Shown here: positions 1 to 11,044 of the stretch, in pieces
Numbering within the stretch: the first letter of the stretch is position 1
Layout: every line of letters starts with the position of its first letter
Source: Mesocentrotus franciscanus
Taxonomy: Eukaryota; Echinodermata; Echinoidea; Camarodonta; Strongylocentrotidae
DNA: 64,000 nucleotides
Direction: 5' to 3'
Assembly (NCBI GenBank): GCA_037976565.1
Contig: CP137679.1
Span: 28,331,539 to 28,395,538, forward strand
Notes under the pieces: generated by a model
What the model was told of the DNA's origin: nothing
Databases searched by the model: none
What the model saw: only the letters and a program-made list of their open reading frames with translations
Made by a program: the position numbers and the translations under genes

Positions 1-465
1 AGGGTAACTCAGAAGCCTCAGCCAGTCCCCACTGCACCCTTTCCCTAGGAATAACACCTTTCTCTCCTGTAGCTCCTTGCTCGAACTCCGTCAACGACAA
101 ACATTCTTTCCCATCTCCATCTAGCGGAATATACTTCACTTCGGATGCCTTCCTATCCGTTGTCATAGCAAAAGGAGGATGCGATTCATCCCTGATGCCA
201 CTGTCCTTCAGTAGACATAGCCGTTTGGCATTATCGTCATTCAGCGATGTCTTCTTTTCATCACAGACACCATTCAGTGACTTACCATCCAAGTCGTCGT
301 CGTCGTCGTCATCATCAAGTGATATCCACGATGATGACGGTGGGATGAATACCATGGTACATGGTAGAGCTATGCTGATAAACATGGCGCATACGATACG
401 AAGGGCATTCCTCCATCCCCATCGCAACATCATGGCGTACATTAACGGATTGAAAACGAGTATAC
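1..465 (-). CDS. SLC16/monocarboxylate transporter-like, 3'-ward exon (partial)
   Basis: Minus-strand reading frame open from 465 to the window edge (155 codons). It starts at a splice acceptor (GTGCAG, 466-471). The protein begins GILVFNPLMYAMM, then LRWGWRNALRIV, the WGWRNAL-type motif found before TM6 of SLC16 transporters, then a hydrophobic helix ending near TMVFIPP. A run of eight aspartates and a long polar stretch follow, matching the large cytosolic loop between TM6 and TM7 of this family. The exon continues past position 1. By family it would move monocarboxylates or related small molecules across the plasma membrane; the substrate cannot be read from sequence. The acceptor is phase 1, which does not fit the obvious donors of the upstream exon, so a small exon or unseen splice site may lie between. 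I infer the gene family, not the member. Confidence 0.8.
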
Positions 466-767
466 CTGCACCGGGTACGAACAATACAAAGAATTATATT
501 CATACGCCATCATGATCATGAATGAAGTCATTCTTCTAATACCCAAACTTGGATCTTTGTTAACTAAATTATTCATTCACATTCGATACATACTTCAATG
601 ATACTTATTATTAACTTAAATTGTAAAATAAAAATAAATAAAAAAAAAAAAATCTTGGAAGTGAAGTTAACCTCGGTAGAAAGGCTTTTAGAAAAAGTAA
701 AAAAGTTTCGGGATATTCGAACCTTTAAAAAAATGTACGTGCCTTTCGAATTAAGTATACTTTCGTC

Positions 768-1056
768 TGTAGAGAACTAGAAGGGCATTGATGCCCTTTG
801 CACACGAGGCGTCCTTTCGACTGCGTCATTATACCTGCGCTAATCGGCCCTGAGAAGGCAATTACATCCCCTACGTCAGTAATTCAAAAAAATATTTGCA
901 CTGTCCATTGTGCATGATATCACTCATACATGGCGCGTCAAATGCTGCACTAGTCATTGACGCAGTCTTCCGTCAGGCAAATGACGCAAATGACGTGTGC
1001 AACGCGCATAGGTTTGTAATAAAACAATGTGTTAACGCCCTTCTGGTTCTCAGCGG
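768..1056. mobile_element. Hairpin MITE with GAGAACCAGAAGGGC-type ends in transporter intron
   Basis: The left end (GAGAACTAGAAGGGC, about 774) and the right end (GCCCTTCTGGTTCTC, about 1037-1051) are inverted copies. The same type of inverted end recurs at 52648-52714, 55549-55618 and 55920-55981. No coding capacity seen. It fills most of the intron between the two transporter exons. Confidence 0.55.
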
Positions 1057-1069
1057 ATCCGCTATTCAC

Positions 1070-1365
1070 CTGTATTAACCCCGCCGTTGAAATCCCAAAG
1101 GCTAGTGTGGTGTGTTTTATAGGGAAGTACGCCAAGATGGCAAGAAAGGTTCCGGAGCATACCAGACTGTTACCCACGGCGAAGAGAAGGCTGTAGGAGC
1201 CAAAGAGGGGTAATACACCGGGCATGAAGGAGCTGATGAGGACCGAGGCGGAACAAACGACAACGCCCAAGATGACGGCTGGACGGAAACCGATGCGGCC
1301 GACGATGGGCGTGGCAATGATGCAGAATATCCACGTGCAACCATAGGCAACCGTTCCTAGGTATC
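1070..1365 (-). CDS. SLC16/monocarboxylate transporter-like, upstream exon
   Basis: Minus-strand exon with acceptor TTCTAG just upstream of 1365 and candidate donors after 1070 (CAG/GTGAAT, phase 0) or after 1079 (GG/GTTAAT, phase 2). It encodes GYLGTVAYGCTWIF, then CIIATPIVGRIGFRPAVILG, a run of hydrophobic helices and AFGISTAG. This order (TM2, short loop with arginine, TM3, TM4, then the [A]xGIxxAG motif at TM5) is that of the N-terminal half of SLC16 transporters. It is followed 3'-ward by the exon at 1-465 of the same gene. The intronic side of the acceptor is made of SINE tail sequence. An MFS protein outside SLC16 is possible but less likely given the two exons together. Confidence 0.8.
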
Positions 1366-1505
1366 CTAGAACATGTGAAAATAAATGATAACAATAATAT
1401 TCCATCCTTGTATAGCGCATATCAGATTATGATATATTATATCGTATCTATGTGCTTCCAAAGGACTTTGGAGACTATTACCTTGGATTTAGCTCCGGTA
1501 ACCGT

Positions 1506-1629
1506 AGCGCTCAGTGCATTCAAGGAATAAATCCATAGCGCTAAGTGCATTCAAGGAATAAATCCATAGCGCTAAGTGCATTCAAGGAATAAATCCATAG
1601 CGCTAAGTGCATTCAAGGAATAAATCCTA
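1506..1629. repeat. 31-bp tandem repeat, 4 copies, inside the SINE
   Basis: The unit contains AGCGCTAAGTGCATTCAAGG and then AATAAATCCAT. Four head-to-tail copies are nearly identical; the first has TCAG for TAAG. It derives from the SINE body, so it is a local slippage or unequal-exchange expansion. Confidence 0.9.
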
Positions 1630-1645
1630 CCAGGTAACTAATTAC

Positions 1646-1969
1646 GGTGAATTGCCGTTTGGTCTACAACCAATTCGTCTACTACCCAATTAGTCTGTTT
1701 TTCATTTAGTCTAATAAATAGTTAGTCTAATTCCCAGTTTGTCTACCATCCATAAGGTCCTATAACCAAATGGATTGTAGTCTTATTGGAGATTAGACAA
1801 AATGGAAGTTATACCCATTACTATTAGCATAAATGGTCATTAGACCAAATGATAAGTACACGAAATGATTAGAGACCATCTGGATAGTAAAGGGGCTGGG
1901 TGTAGACCATGTGGGAATAGACCAATTGGGTAGGAGACGAACTGGTTGTAGACCAAACGGCAATAAACC
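1646..1969. mobile_element. Foldback MITE with 9-bp target-site duplication
   Basis: The ends are inverted copies: ATTGCCGTTTGGTCTACAAC at 1651 and its complement ending at 1964. Similarity runs tens of bases further in, through repeated 'GTCTA.TA.CCAATT' words. It is flanked on both sides by ACTAATTAC (1637-1645 and 1970-1978). A 9-bp duplication is typical of Mutator-like elements, but no transposase is present, so the superfamily is an inference. Confidence 0.75.
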
Positions 1970-2574
1970 ACTAATTACTATACCTGAGTCGAGTGTGACA
2001 AATGTAGATTAATGTATTGCCAAAGGACATTAGTGCTGCTGCAGGGATCGAACCTCGCAACTTGTGGTTCAAAGTCTGGAGGCTTATCCACTAGACCATT
2101 CAACTTCTACACGATCGCAACTAACTTTCGAAAGAGCAACCTAATTCCCAGCGCACACTTCACGATCCTTCTTCGATCCGACTTTCGAAGAATTGGTAAT
2201 TACATTAGATATAGAAATCTAAACAAACATCATCATCCCGATTTATATTTTGAGTGTTGATAAGAATACCAACAACCGTAATTTTAGAGCATTAAGCTTT
2301 CTAGTCAGAATCAAAGCTAAATCGGCTTCAAATCTGGTTGCAAGCGACATCGATCCAAGGCGCAAAACAGGGGTGCCAAAATTGCCCAAATTAATGTTCC
2401 AAAACCAAATCCCAGTATTTGCCCTTGTATAGAGTTTAAATAACAACTTGTTCGCACCCAAAATTGTTGGATTTGCATTTTGTCTTGCAAAATCAGCATG
2501 TCATCTCAAAGACAACAAGTTTCATACTGGCTATTTGTTCTGGACAGCCAGGATAATGCCAATATCTTATCAGC

Positions 2575-2577
<3 letters not shown>

Positions 2578-2605
<28 letters not shown>

Positions 2606-2850
2606 ATACCGTACTTATATAGCGCATATCACAATATGTCTTTATGCGCTGTAAGAAAGAGTAAGAAGGAAAGGTGGATAGAGTAACATAATAAGAGTGA
2701 GATATGCTCAACATACTTCGTCAATATTGGAAAGTATTTTTTTTTAAAGAAATGTTTTAAGACGCGCCTTAAAGTTGTCAACAGTATCACAGTTTTTTTT
2801 ATAGATTTTCCGGTAATGTATTCCAAAGTTCGGCCGATGCAACCTGAAAA
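2578..2850 (-). repeat. Retroelement 3'-tail fragment (ATAATAAT / ATATAGCGC type)
   Basis: An ATA repeat followed by TTATATAGCGCATATCACAA and a GCGC-centred block. It resembles the fragment at 5885-5960 and the SINE tails (GGCGCTATATAAGCAC) in this window. No ORF. SINE or LINE origin cannot be told apart here. Confidence 0.55.
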
Positions 2851-2901
2851 AAAGAAACTATGTTCGCATCAGCCCCTATACGTTATAGTGATGCTGTAGA
2901 A

Positions 2902-4200
2902 CAGGGGTTCTCAAACTTTTTCTTTGACGGTCCAGATATGAATTCTATGAAAGCTGCAAGATCCAAAACGTGGGATGCCATTTGCCTGAAAATTCTTATG
3001 GTCGATCATATACTGGAAAGCCGGGCACGACTCAAACATTGCTCAATTTTGTTACAGACTTAGACAATCTATACTCTTAAATTTTACAGTAATGACATTT
3101 GTATACTGAAGATAATGAGGCTTTTTTTTAGGTCTATATCTGATCCAAAGAGAACTGCTACAGTTTTTTTAACAGAGCCGCCAGCGTTTCCACTCGTTTA
3201 AATAGAGTTTCCTGAAGAAGAAAAAACCCAATTTCCTGGAATTTGATGAAATTTTCTTAAAACTTTCAAAAATGCCTCTTACGTGAATTTGTCATTTTGA
3301 TGAATTTCTATGGGGAGACCAAAGTCATACGACTTGTCGCACAGTACCAGATTATGAACTTTAGCCTATTAAGTTTGCGAACAATAATTTAAACTTCATT
3401 AAGAGGAAAGGGTAAAACTATACATTTCTCAGCGGCGGTTCAAGGATTTTTTTCAGGGGGGGGGGGTTGAAGGCAACGATTGCGCGAAGCACACTGCAAT
3501 CGCGTGGAAACGCTAGCCCTTCTGGATGGGGTCAAGAGGCAGAGCACAGATAAAGAGCACATATATTTTTATATGAATTATTTACTGGGGCTTATTTTGC
3601 TTTCTAATGGATCCGTACAACATGGCAGAGATTGGGGGCCTGGCAGAGTCCCTGTCGGGGGTTCAGGAGTCGGATAAAAAAAAGGTCGGTTGAAAGGTCC
3701 ACGGGAGTGTTTGTTAGAAGCTTTAACTATATAAACCTCACACTCTCTCCAATTTTATACAACAAAAGGTTGTCTTGGGAACCACTTCTATTTTTTACGG
3801 ATGGGGTGCAGGGGGAAAGCCTTTGCCGGGAGTCTTGGGAGCGGAGTCCCAGGAAGTTCTAGAAATTTATGAAAATTTAGGAAATTCAAAATAGTCGTCA
3901 CGAGCGATAGAAATTGTAATTTCCTCCTTAAAGTCACATAGCCTCTTTCATTTCACTTTAGAAATAACCTCTCTTTCTCTCTTAAAGACAATTTTATATA
4001 TTTTTTTCTCCATATTGTTGTACTTTTTCTTTCTCTCTCTCTCTGTGTCTCCTTTCCCTCCACCCTCTATCTTCTTCTCCTTTACATTATTCTCTCCTTC
4101 TCTTCTCACTTTCCTTCCAAAAACTGCCAATGCCCACATTTCCTGAAACATCACAGAGTACAGAAGAAGTACTTATCAATTGCATTCAGCACTCCAAATT
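2902..4200. repeat. Dispersed repeat, diverged inverted copy of 16430-17760; hAT-like end
   Basis: Long stretches are the reverse complement of the interior of the 4.24-kb unit, e.g. AACAAAAGGTTGTCTTGGGA near 3761 against 16782, and GCCTTTGCCGGGAGTCTTGG near 3820 against 16720. The edge at 2902 reads CAGGGGTTCTCAAAC, the usual terminal sequence of hAT-type elements. It is much more diverged than the copies inside the 42-kb element. No transposase ORF remains. Confidence 0.65.
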
Positions 4201-5369
4201 CTTTGAACTTTCTGCACTACTAAATGTCCAATCACTTTTGTCAAGTTAATATTAATAATATACCGAGATACTGGCCAAAATTAAGGGTAAATTAATCACA
4301 TTATAGCACATTTTCGGCTCAAGGTTTATATTTTACATACTACATAACTCAATGAAATTGATATCAACTTGAAGGCTTTTAACTTATCCATTATTTGACA
4401 CCAAAACCCATGGTGATTAGAGGTTTTACTTAAATGTTCTATGTCTATATATCTTTAAAACCCGATTTATACACACCAAACACATCCTCAATACACTATA
4501 CTATACATACAGTTAATACACATATGGGTAAAAATGTCATTTTTGTGGAAATGAAGTGGAAATGAACTTTGGGTCGCTGTAACGTTTCACTGAAAAGAGA
4601 TATAAGCCTCTCCTTTGCACAAGATATCGTCCTTATACATGGGCAAATTCCTGGCAAGTTAAGAAAAGAGACGCCTTTCCGATGTTGATATATGGAAAAT
4701 AATGTTTTTTGATAAAATTCAATTATTTTGTTTTTTACTTAAAATTTCCATGTTAATTAATCTCTATTCTGTTGAAATTGGTATCGAAATGTAGACGATT
4801 GTTTTTTTGTTCATATGACACCAAACTCATGGTGGTTTAAGGTTTCCTTAAAATATTATTTACACAACACTATTTTTTCGTCAAAAGGGCCGTTTTTGGG
4901 GACGCCCCCTCCGATTTAGGGCTGCTCGCTACAAATTATTACAAAACAAAAAAAAAATCACCTCTGAAATATTGTGTATTATGATAAAATCTTTCTACTA
5001 AACAAGGTGTGCTTAGTTTGTGTGTTTGTGGCAGGCAAATCTCTCTTTTCTGACCTTAGCCCTCCGCTTTATATATCAACCATGTACATTTTTGATAAAG
5101 AGAACTACCTATTGAATTCGTTGATTCGGGTAGCGCCAGACGGGCCAAGTTCCATTGTATTCTATGGTGCAATTACTGGCGAATTTTCAATATAATAATG
5201 ATTGAACTGCTGGGGTGTTTCCATTTACTGTACCACTTCTTTCCGACCTACCTGACACACTTTGGTAGCTTCGGTAGTTGTGGCTAGCAGTCGTGCAGTA
5301 ACATAATAGCTGCGATCACCTTCGCTTAATAAAGGGAGTGTAGCATGACGAGACTATGTGTCTTTCCCG
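4201..5369. other. Intergenic, no gene seen
   Basis: AT-rich sequence. Two related stretches carry 'CACCAAA..CATGGTG' (about 4399 and 4820), suggesting a decayed repeat. No ORF longer than about 73 codons and no splice-consistent exon recognised. Confidence 0.5.
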
Positions 5370-5450
5370 TGGCCCGCGTATTTTTTATTTACACGGCAGC
5401 GAGGGGAAAAGCTCGATTAACCGCTCGCGGACAGTCTAGTCTGTATGATG
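5370..5450 (+). repeat. Fragment related to the start of the 4.24-kb unit
   Basis: Shares the order GCGTATTTTTTATTTACACG, CTCGATTAA, CCGCTCGCG and AGTCTAG with 15340-15410. This shows the sequence family also exists outside the 42-kb element. Confidence 0.5.
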
Positions 5451-5707
5451 ATTGTGTGTTGTTGGAAATGCCTCTGTGTAAAAAATGAATAGGAAAGTAG
5501 TGGGTCAGATCAAAGTGTGTCAGGTAGGCCCAGCCCCCACTCAGTGTTTTTAGGGTACGCGTATGCTTGTTCCCTCCCTTTGAAAGCACGCCCCTATCTC
5601 AGGACAGCCAACATTTCTGAACCCCACTCTCGCGGGCTTTTCCTGCCTTGGAGACCCCCCTAAATCCGGAACACTGCTCAATGTACCCCCTATCTATGAT
5701 ATTCAAG

Positions 5708-5850
5708 ATATTTTATAACCCCTTTTTTAATTTCTCATGAGTCCAAAGAGAGAGAAAAAAAACACACCCTTTTAATATTTTATAACCCCCTTTTTAAATT
5801 TCTCAGGAATCCAAAGAGAGAGAGAGAGAGAAAAAAACACCCCTTTTTAA
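5708..5850. repeat. Tandem duplication of a ~70-bp CT/GA-rich unit
   Basis: Two copies of 'TATTTTATAACCCC..TTTTTAA.TTTCTCA' followed by TCCAAAGAGAGAG and CACCC.TTTT. No coding signal. Confidence 0.7.
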
Positions 5851-5884
5851 AGGAATCTCCGGGTGAAAAGTCGATGTAGGCCTA

Positions 5885-5960
5885 TGTAATAATAATAATA
5901 ATAATATTCAGCTTTTATATAGCGCTTAATACAAATGTCTCTAAGCGCTTTACAGATATA
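5885..5960 (-). repeat. Retroelement 3'-tail fragment
   Basis: AATAATAATAAT, then CTTTTATATAGCGCTTAATA and CTCTAAGCGCTTTACAG; same tail type as at 2578. Confidence 0.55.
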
Positions 5961-8000
5961 CTATTACCCCGGTCATTGGATTCAGTGTATTGTCAATGTC
6001 AATGTCAATGTCAATTGTCAATGTATTGTATTCAAACGTAACATGCATAAGATAGTTAAGGTGTTTTTGAAGGTTATAATGTTATTAAGTTTGAAGTTTT
6101 GTTTATAACACCCTTCCAATAATAATGCACCTTCTAAGACTGGTTAATATAGTTTTTGAGAAAAAAATAGTGCTCTGGTCAGGGCCTTAGGGGAATATTA
6201 TGCCTATATTTTAGAGCGTATCTGGTATGATAAGTATATCTGGGTGAAGAAGGAGATAATGGAAGTTTGTTGTTTGGTAGTTGGAACGTAAGTTTTATAT
6301 TATGTTTTTAAGAAACAGACAGTTTGTATGAGATCAGGAGTGGAAATTTTCTGTCATTTTGAGAACCAAATTTTGCAACAGTGATATTCTGTTTCATTGA
6401 ATTGAGTTTCCCGCAGAGAGGATTCAGTTGATTTAATTAAAGAAGGAAGAGAGTCAAATGAAGAACCAAAAGCAATATTTTTTTCATTTACTAATGAGAA
6501 CTATGTTTTTTGAGATCTCCTTACACAGAATATTGGAATGGGTTTTCACGATGAATGTTGTTTGGAGACATCAATATTCATAAAATGTATGTTTCTATCA
6601 CCAGGAAATAAAGAATTTTCTGTCTACATGAACCTTTCCTGGTTGCTTATTAATGCATTTGCCCACTGGTAACATAAAACTTTCACAAGTTGATATCCCT
6701 CACCATTGGATTTTTTTTTTTGGCAATGTCTAAATTTCGTTTAAAAATAGATGATATAAGTCTGGTAGGCCTACATTGCAGGCAAGAGTCAGGACTAACA
6801 TTTAGCATGTTATTAATTTTATTGCCACTCTTATATTCTCTGAAATGTTATCTTTATTGAGGGTGACTTGAAAAAGTTAATAACTTGGAAGGGAGGGGGT
6901 GCAACCTGCCACACGCTTCTACCTCTTGGTTGCTTTGATCCATTGCCGAAAATATTTTGGCACCTATCATCCCCCAACCACGGATACAAATCGACACCAT
7001 TGGTAGTACTAGTTATTGTTGTTGTTGTTATTGTTGTTGCTGTTGTTGGTGGTGGTGGTGATTTTAGTTCTCATTTATTGATTTATTGATTTCGACTTTC
7101 TGCACATTCTTGCGTCTGATAAGGTCAATGTCAATTGGTATGTCTCTAATTCAGTCTATTCTACCTATACGTAGGTAATTTATGTTCGCATATAGTCGGT
7201 CAATCATGGCACAGGTAAAGTTCCAGGGTGCAACGTGCCTGGTTATAAGGAATTTCTATTATCACATCTTCCAAGTATGATGATGAATTAATAAATAGTA
7301 CTTTTGGAATGGATATAAACTTTTCTGATGAGTTTGGCACAGTTGACATTTACCCGTGCACTGTACAATCTCTGCTCTCGTAGTTTGTTCGTACACTGTT
7401 TGCTCACTTGTACATAAGATCATGATGGCCACCAAGCCCCATCTTATTTACATCGGCGGCTACAGGCCTATACAGCCCACGAGACCGACATTTCCTATCT
7501 TACATTATGCATTCTTTATTTTATCGGTCTCGTGGGCTGTCAGTCTGTACAGCTTTCTGTCTCGCGAACCCTTTTAAACATTCTTCTTTTCTTTAATTTT
7601 CTTATGTATTTCTTTGTTTGTCGGTCTCGTGGGCTGACGGTCTCCTAGGATGACGCCGTTGTAAAATTCAGTATTCAAATGGTTTGTTTGTATCTGTATT
7701 ATCTGTTTCTCGCTTGCAGGTGTGGTTTCAAAGCGTAAATCTTATATTGGAATAGGCCATTTGGTATATATACTTAGAGTAAGCACTAAAAAACTGTCCG
7801 AAAGGTAATAGATCAAATACACGAACATCACGTTTACCTTGATATTTCTTGAGTTGCCCTAATGTCATCTCAACATGCACAATTATTAAATGTAAACATT
7901 TGTCTTAAATTGGATATAAAAGAATATTCTGCACCAACAGTACACGCCAAAGAAGAAAATACAGTTCAGATGTTGTGCAAATATTCGATCTGATACTCTT
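5961..8000. other. Intergenic, no gene seen; short inverted motif set at 7474-7640
   Basis: AT-rich, no recognised exon. A short run of GTCAAT hexamers lies at about 5990-6025. AGCCCACGAGACCGA at about 7477 is repeated inverted at about 7526 and again at about 7620 (TCGGTCTCGTGGGCT), giving a possible hairpin plus one extra copy. Confidence 0.5.
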
Positions 8001-8047
8001 AGGGGAGCCTTCCAAAGTTGCGACTGTGCCCCGACGCGTCGGGGCGC
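8001..8047 (+). repeat. Left terminal inverted repeat, 47 bp
   Basis: Identical to the reverse complement of 49933-49979. It starts AGGGGAGCCTTCC and contains the perfect 16-bp palindrome CCCCGACGCGTCGGGG at 8029-8044, a plausible recombinase or accessory protein site. Similarity stops sharply at both edges. Confidence 0.9.
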
Positions 8048-8090
8048 AGAGCAGGATATGAGAACAAAGGAGGCGTCTTTCTGCGCCCAT

Positions 8091-8275
8091 TTGCGCCCAT
8101 TTGCGCCGGGTACGAGAGGACGCAATTTGGTTTCCAGCTCATTAAAATCTGGCTATTGTTTGGAGTTTCATTGTTACGAGATTGCCCCGCCGCGGCGGGT
8201 CCCGGCGAAGCACTTGACATTTGTGAATGGGAGCTAAAACTTTGAAAAGCTTTCGCGCCCGGTCCGGCGCATTAG
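8091..8275. repeat. Left subterminal GCGCCC clusters and a GC palindrome
   Basis: TTTGCGCCCA-type words are repeated at 8091-8117. CCCGCCGCGGCGGG (8186-8199) is a perfect palindrome resembling the core of the TIR palindrome. TTTCGCGCCC lies at about 8250. Similar clusters occur at about 9898-9931 and near the right TIR (about 49868-49895). Confidence 0.65.
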
Positions 8276-9275
8276 TTAGCCCTGTAATCCTGCTTGTGTG
8301 TCGCTCTCGTCTTGCGAGATTTGACTCTGAAAAGATTTACTTTGGCTACTGATTTGTTTTAATATTATTTTACGTAGATGACATTGGTTACAATTTTTGT
8401 TTTTATTGTTTATTTCCCTCTCAACATCGGAGTTCTGTAGGCGTCAATGTTGGCATGATTGTTCATTATTTCATCTCCTCCTGTTCTGTCCATGATTGTG
8501 TTCAATATCAATTTTAATACAAATTGATCTGTTCACGAAAAAAATATTATTTTATACTTACCCCACTCTCTGACATTGTTTTCCTCATGCATGTTTTGAC
8601 ACTGTATTTGTTTCATATTACATTAAATTTGTGTATATTTCCTTTTTCTAGCGATGTTATCGCATGTTTCAGTTTTCTTGTTTTGTTTTCTTAAATTTTC
8701 GTTTATTTTTCGTTGTATCTTGTAAACCGTTCCGTCGTATGATCATTATAAATCATATAATTGTATCGATCATCAATCTGTTATTTCAATACATAGGTCC
8801 TTTAAATCTACGTAAAATTAGAGAACGTATTTTTAAATCCGTGATTTTGAAAATGATACTTAATCAAGAACGTCGTAATTACTTTCTCCTTGAAATGAAT
8901 TTATAGAGCGTTTTATATGTCTTACGATTTTTTTTTAAATGCTAATTATATCCGTATTGTCATGAACATCATCAATATATTTCGTTAGAAAGAAGACGCT
9001 CATTTTCAGAATGTTGTTTCTTTGCAAAACACTAATGTTACGAACAAAATTAAATACACCGTACCCGTATCATCGGGAAATCGCAAAACTCCCAGGAGAT
9101 TATCAATTGCAAATCAACATAGTAAATTATGCCTAAATCGTAAGAATAGAGCATGCATTAAAAAGAAGCGTTACCAGGAAATTGATGTTTGAAATTTCAC
9201 GTCGATCATTTCAAGAAGAAATTAGTTTTTCATTCTGTTCCAAAGAAATTTTATCAAATATTTCTTTGCGAAGAA
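8140..9275. repeat. Left-end direct repeat, copy 1
   Basis: Starts AAAATCTGGCTATTGTTTGG and ends ATATTTCTTTGCGAAGAA; collinear with 9805-11044 but substantially diverged. No conserved reading frame between the copies, so probably noncoding. Confidence 0.7.
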
Positions 9276-9804
9276 GGGGTTACAGCCGCGGCCAGTTTTA
9301 GATCTAGGTCATTGTTGTGAAGAAATAAAATACGTATATATTGTGCTAAATTGGGGCCACGTGGTATCGAAAGAGCGTAGTGCGTTCTAGAACAAATACA
9401 GGCCATGGCAATTCGTTGATTTGCTTCTCGTAACATTGTTACAGAACTGTCTCGCTGTCTAAATAAGGATCCATCCCGGGGATCCATCAGGCATGTGTTG
9501 GTATCAAGTAGTAGATGGAATTTATAATGATTGCGTTATTTTGGGCCATTGATTTTTTTGGCTAGCCCTTATTCTTCTAGTTCTACTAGGTTATCGAGAA
9601 ACACAAATAGTGTTGATATTTTCCGCAATCCCTTTAGCGCCGAGGGTAGAAAAGCCTATAGAAAAGTCAGCTGGACAATAGCAATTTAATGTTGGTCGAA
9701 CAATCAGGGAGAAATACTGGACAAACGGGTACACGATATTAGCTCACGTCTTCAATATAACCAGGGAATCCTGATATAACTATTTAAGCACATGCTCACA
9801 ATAT
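9276..9804. other. Spacer between the left-end direct repeats, no gene seen
   Basis: No recognised coding or repeat signal. Confidence 0.5.
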
Positions 9805-11044
9805 GAATATAAAATCTGGCTATTGTTTGGAGTCTCATCGTCACGAGATAACCCCGCCGGCGCACTTACCGGCGAAGCGCTTGACATTTTGTGAAAAGCT
9901 TTCGCGCCCTTTCGCGCCCTTTCGCGCCCGTTCCGACGCATTTAAGTTATTCCTGTATTAAATCCCCGCGTGTGTGTCCGCTCTCGTCTTGAAAGATTTG
10001 ACTATAAAAATATTCACTTTGGCTTCTGATTTGTTTAATTATTATTTGACGAATATGACATTGATTTAGATTGTTGTTCTGATTGTTTATTTCTCTCCCA
10101 ACATCGAAGTTTTGTAGGCGTTAACGTTGGCATGATTGTTCATTTCTGTTCATGAATGTGTTCAATACTTGTATTATATTAATTTGTTCACGAACAAAAC
10201 AGAAACGATATGTATAATTGTATTCCTTCTGTATGTTTTGACACATTATTTGTTTCATATTGCATTTATTTTGTTTGTTTCCCCTTTAATGGTTGCCTGA
10301 TATGTTTTGCAATATTTTCTTTCTCATATTGCAGCGAGTTTATCAGATGTTGTTCCGTTTTCTATTTTGTTTTATATTATTTTAGTTGTATATTGAAAAG
10401 CGTTCTGTCATCCGATCAAAATAGGTCATATATCTAGATCATCAATCTGTTCTTCCACATGCAAGAACGATTTAAAGAATAGAAACGTAGGTTCTCTAAA
10501 TCTTCGCCAAATCAGCTATTGTATTTCAAAACCCGTGATTTAAAAATGATACTTATAATCAAGGACATTGTAAGATTCTCCTTGAAATAAGATTATAGGG
10601 CGTGTATAAATATGTCATACGAAACAAACAAACATCTGCTAATTAAAAATATTACAAAAATGATACCCGTATTGTCGGGAGCCTGCATCATCAAAACGTT
10701 TCGGTAGATGGAAGACGCTCTTTTTCGAAATGCACTCACCAAAATTCTGCTCGAATCATAAGGAACACTGTCTCCTGCTGCAAAATCATAAAACTAATTT
10801 TACGAAAAAATGAATATCTGCATCATCGTGGAAATCGATATACTCCCAGAGAGATTATCATTTGCAAATCAACATTGTAAATTATGTTTGAATCGTATGG
10901 GACCTTGAATGAACAGAGCATACCGATTTCAGAAGAAAAAACAGTGTTTATCGGACATGATGTTCGTTATTTCCACCTCGAACAATTCGAAATCGCTTAT
11001 CTGTTCCAAACATGATATTCGATCGAATATTTCTTTGCGAAGAA
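9805..11044. repeat. Left-end direct repeat, copy 2
   Basis: Collinear diverged copy of 8140-9275. It has three tandem TTTCGCGCCC decamers at about 9898-9931 where copy 1 has one. Confidence 0.7.

Larger units (their letters stand above)
1395..2115 (-). mobile_element. tRNA-derived SINE, interrupted by a MITE and a local tandem expansion
   Basis: On the minus strand the head at 1979-2115 has an A-box-like TGGTCTAGTGGATAAG and a B-box GGTTCGATCCC, then ACTAATGTCCTTTGGCAA. These match the SINE copies at 18133, 35811, 40206 and 57880. The body continues left of the inserted MITE (TACCTGGTAGGA at about 1627-1638) and ends in a GCGCTATA tail near 1415. Expansion of a 31-bp part of the body and insertion of the MITE both post-date the SINE. 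Confidence 0.75.

Noticed and set aside
195..515. 106-codon plus-strand ORF
   Set aside because: Antisense shadow of the transporter exon at 1-465.
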